From Sipunculus nudus (Eukaryota; Annelida; Sipuncula; Golfingiida; Sipunculidae): DNA of 64,000 nt. The stretch spans positions 75,935,676 to 75,999,675 of the forward strand of contig CM049316.1 of assembly GCA_026874595.1 (NCBI GenBank), written 5' to 3'. Shown here piece after piece: positions 60,500-64,000 of this stretch; the first letter of the stretch is position 1; each line of letters starts with the position of its first letter. The notes under the pieces are model-generated. The model did not search any database and was not told where the DNA came from. It saw only the letters and a list, made by a program, of their open reading frames with translations. The position numbers and the translations under genes were made by a program.

Positions 60500-62460
60500 T
60501 CCAGTGTGAGCAGGAGTCACGCCGTAACTAAGTTAAAAACTCTGCCTTGTATAATTTGTAATTTCAATTTCAAATAAAAAATGGACCGCCAAACCTGTTT
60601 TATACATCATAAACAAAGATACAATCCCTCAGCTCCCTTGGCAAGGACTGACCTTCTACTAGCCTGGTTCCCTGTTCCTCTAATTCCATTTCAATTAAAC
60701 ATAATGAATAATAATAACAATAATGATAAAATAATAACTATATTTTTAAAGATAGCTATCCAAGCAATACATTCTTTAAAAAACACTGACACATACACGC
60801 AATACACGTCAGTTCCTATAATAATCTTCAGCCAAACATATCAGGCTATAATTTGTATGTAAATAAAGTTTGATTTCAACAGATTCTCAGCGTCTCTGGT
60901 ACAGCCATTCCAGGGGGATAATTGGCAAGCTTATGTCTTGTTTTGGACCACTGTTGATTTTATAAATGGAACGCATATCACATGTTGTTACTTTGAACGC
61001 AATTCCCTGACTTAATCTCAGTGATTGAGAAGTTCTTGCAAATACACTACTAGGTGATACGTATATGCAGTATGTATAGGGATATCCATGTGCCTATGCA
61101 GCCCGTTTCAATCATTCACAGTCGCATTTGAAAAAGTATACGCATGCTAACGGACAGGAAAATTCCCCACTTTGACCTCAGTGATAGGGTATTCCTGTGG
61201 CAGTTGACTTCTCTTCTCATACCTACACATATGCATACGTACCGCATACACATGTATGGTATGTTTGCTTTTATTTGTAGCTTTAAACACAAGCACCAGG
61301 TTAGAGAGTACAGTGTTGTTGTTTTATGATAATGTTTTTTTCTGTTTGAGAGAATTCTGGAAACCGTGTTCTTTGCACGCTGAAGCCCGATCATATGGTG
61401 TTGCTAAAGGGCCGCACAGATTATGGATAAAAGTTGTAATGAATGAATTCTGATGGACCCCGGTCCATACATCTATTTATTTTTTTAACATTATAGCTAA
61501 GCAAATCAGCACATTTGCAAACAGACAAGACATTGAAGGGTGAGCATAGGACTGAAAAGCGGGAGGTCGCAAGTGCAAATCTCAATTTTTTTTACAGGTT
61601 GGCCCCCGAGTGCTACCGCCTTTTCACATGGTCCCTATCTAAAGTGAAACCGACACATGCGCATGCATATAAATAGTAAGATACAGACAAGTTAGCATTG
61701 AACGAACGGAGGCTATCTCAACTGTAAATTATCTTTAAAAATAGACTTATCGATGAGTCAGAACAACCATCTAACTTAACGAATCATGGTCTCATTGTCA
61801 ATGTTAACTGCCAGTGACCGCATGATCCGTGGAAAGATACGTGCGACCCGAGTAAATTGTATAAGTTTATTAGGAGACGGGGTGCATGGGTACACGTCTC
61901 AATAGAAAGTGGAACAATTGTGCCCAAAGTTCACTACGTTTATTAGTACAGAGCTCGGTACATCCGAATCGTTTATAAACCATTTATATGCGCTTTAACG
62001 AAAAAGCCTAATGTTTAAATATGGATGTACAAGTCGACCCATAAACACCGTACGAAGCTTCATCAATAAATGTATATTGATTAAATGATCCTCTTTAGCA
62101 GGACACAATTGGAAATAGGTCAGTGCTAACATATCGAATACACTTATTGTGTTGTGTTGGTTCTATAATAAGTCACAATTAGACACAACTTCATCATATT
62201 TGCATGCTTCGTAATTTTCACGGCTCCTGGGTCAAAGGTTTGAAGTCGAATAGGAAATTGAACGGTCCCAAGGGTCCATAGCTTATTTTGAAAGGTACGT
62301 GCAAAATTAAATCACAGTTTATTCTAATTACTATAAAATCAATAAATCAAAAAGAAACAATATTTTTCTTTTGTTTTATGTTTCAACATCAATATATACT
62401 AGAACTGCATGTGGTCCTAAGGTACTCCGGTACAGCAGACGGTTCGAGGCAATAGACAAC
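60500..62460. repeat. Segmental duplication downstream of copy D (partner 53960-55700)
   Basis: The second copy of the block that precedes copy D. No NQO exon 1 follows within the remaining 1.5 kb. The partner copy places exon 1 about 400 bp beyond the end of the shared block. Confidence 0.75.
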
Positions 62461-62504
62461 GATCAACATAAGGTTTTGCAACAAGAAACCTCTTGTCCAC
62501 CCTA

Positions 62505-62620
62505 CAAAAAATCAGCAGTTGTGCAGCATATTTGAAACAGTTTTCAGTAGATAGCTGGAGCAGTGTTTACAGCAGATCCGCAGCAGGTATTCAGCACAGT
62601 TACAGGATATGCTGTAAGTG
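62505..62620. repeat. GCAGCA/GCTGT-rich repeat block
   Basis: Dense short motifs TCAGCAG, GTGCAGCA, ACAGCAGATCCGCAGCAG and TTCAGCACAG interrupt the duplicated sequence. The style resembles 63640-63960, which suggests a shared repeat family. Confidence 0.5.
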
Positions 62621-62819
62621 TGCTCCAAACCCTATGGAACCGTCTGCTTTCCTGGAGAGGCCCGTGTTAATAGTCGTTCGCATCACATTCTCGCTCTCCA
62701 TCTTCTTATTAGTGTATTTTGTATAAGAGCCCACGCATCAGCAATCTCTTTTACACCAATGTCAGAAGAAATTAAAAACACATACCTTTCAATTTGTATA
62801 ATACTCCTTTATTAATTAT

Positions 62820-63640
62820 ATACACTAAATAATGGCTTAACCATTTCCTTGCCCCTCGGTAGGTGAGGATAAACATAATGGCATGTTTCATTCTCCCAGG
62901 TGTTCCACTGCTATGCATAAGACAGGAGCCTGAAAAGAAAATGATTATAACAGCAGTTCAAACTATTAGTGTGAGACCATGTTAATTTATGATGCGGTCC
63001 TTGACAGACAAATGCCATGGGCACGTTTTGAAGATGCTTTAAATAATTATTATATTTTGTTAAAATTGAATATTGTATGACATAATCGCTGTTTAAAAAA
63101 TTACATGTGAGACATTTCTAATTTTGAAAATGGCAGAATTTTGTATTGTACACAAAACGTTCTGTTTAAACAGAATATCTTCTCTCTGGTTTGCAGGGTA
63201 GACACGATTTTGAGAAACAAACTTTTGCTTTAAACGGCTTTGTGCACTTAAACTTGTGAGAAAAAGCATAAAAACATAACTGTAAAATTTTAAATTCTAG
63301 CTCTAACGATTTTGTGCCCAGCAAACCGAAAGGAAGCCTTGTTATTTAACTGTCAGATTGTATAATTCAGACCAGGGCCTTTTGTTCAATCGTTAAATAT
63401 CTTACACCAGACCTTGAATTTGAATAATGTTTTGAACTCAGAGCCCCGTGGCCCTTTTTTCATGAATAACGCTATGATCGGTTCCCCTCCCCCCAAACAT
63501 AACCCCCCCCCCCCCGCTTCCCGGTTTCGTAATGTGCCAACTTGTATAAAATAATATTAAATTGCACAGTGAATTCTAAAAAAAAGCAGTGAATCAGTAT
63601 ATGCTTCAAATCTGCTCTCAAAACTTAAGAAAAATAGGAT
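62820..63640. other. Anonymous sequence
   Basis: No gene recognised. It contains a C-rich tract (about 63503-63516). Confidence 0.45.
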
Positions 63641-63644
63641 ATGT

Positions 63645-63965
63645 CGCTGTCAAAGCAGCAGTGTGTGAGCATCTACTGCAAATGTACTGTCGGGTCTATT
63701 CTAGTACATCTTGAGGTAGCTGAGATACAGCAGAAATTGTTTCGTCTGCCTTGACGATTATTTCAGGAGAGCAGATTTTCAGTATATCTTGGACAAATAA
63801 ACTGAGATTCAGCAGCAATAGAGCATATGCTGTAATACTGCTGATTCTCGCAGCAGCAATAGAGCAGACTAGAAGTCTGCGGGAAGAGGAACAGCATGAA
63901 GTAATATCTGCTGATTTGCTGCTCCCCTTTTTAGCATAAATTGAGTACAATCAAAGCAGAAATAC
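63645..63965. repeat. CAGCAGCAATAGAGCA-type imperfect repeat
   Basis: CAGCAGCAATAGAGCA occurs twice (about 63811 and 63850). TGCTGATT and related GCTGT/ACAGC motifs occur every 15-30 bp across the block. Frames on both strands (63696-63950, 63751-63939) are by-products of this composition. Confidence 0.6.
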
Positions 63966-64000
63966 AACAGCTGCTCAACAAAGAGCACGTGCTAAATTTT

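Noticed and set aside
1-64000. CRISPR arrays, operons, bacterial promoters or rRNA genes
   Set aside because: The tandem repeats lack unique spacers. Genes are intron-split with eukaryotic splice sites. No rRNA sequence was recognised.

Overview
This is a eukaryotic, animal-type genomic window: AT-rich, full of (TA)n, (GA)n and homopolymer tracts, with short exons bounded by GT/AG introns and a dense load of decayed transposable elements. The intron-split NQO-type quinone reductase genes, the Ty3/gypsy gag type, the tRNA-derived SINEs and the Academ-like element fit a lophotrochozoan invertebrate, most likely a bivalve mollusc. That assignment is inference from the element and gene types, not a database match.

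The genes are a small tandem family of flavodoxin-fold NAD(P)H:quinone oxidoreductase (NQO1/NQO2-like) loci. Two look intact, each with four coding exons of 190, 245, 102 and 279-285 nt: copy C at 41142-43259 (273 aa) and copy D at 56095-58338 (271 aa). Copy A (21041-22168) keeps only exons 3 and 4. Copy B (32868-33686) is a decayed three-exon pseudogene that has lost its start codon. A lone exon 1 lies inverted at 49945-50135, and a fragment of another exon 1 sits just upstream of D. Both intact genes carry Phe and Ala where vertebrate NQO1 has its Tyr/His pair at the hydride-transfer site.

Layout: 1-5.9 kb is anonymous, with a 34-bp tandem repeat and homopolymers. 5.9-8.9 kb is a diverged third copy of the sequence that precedes copies A and C, and it contains a Mutator-like MITE with 9-bp target-site duplications. 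9.2-11.8 kb holds repeats. 12.2-23.5 kb and 35.6-46.5 kb are the two halves of a roughly 11-kb direct segmental duplication, each ending in an NQO copy and the same GC-richer satellite. The first half is interrupted by a gag-pro-only gypsy element. Between the halves, 24.87-31.29 kb is a TIR-flanked DNA transposon with a broken transposase-type reading frame (Academ-like, C-terminal Cys-rich motif and PIN/XPG-like acidic motifs), followed by LINE debris and pseudogene B. 46.5-53.5 kb holds a LINE 3' end, a solo LTR, a SINE, the inverted exon, a hAT-like MITE and a microsatellite cluster. 53.9-55.7 kb is repeated at 60.5-62.5 kb on either side of copy D, and a TA-flanked pogo/mariner-like MITE lies at 58.81-60.07 kb.

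Nothing here forms an operon or a multi-gene pathway. The biology is local amplification and decay of one detoxification-type enzyme gene in a transposon-rich neighbourhood.
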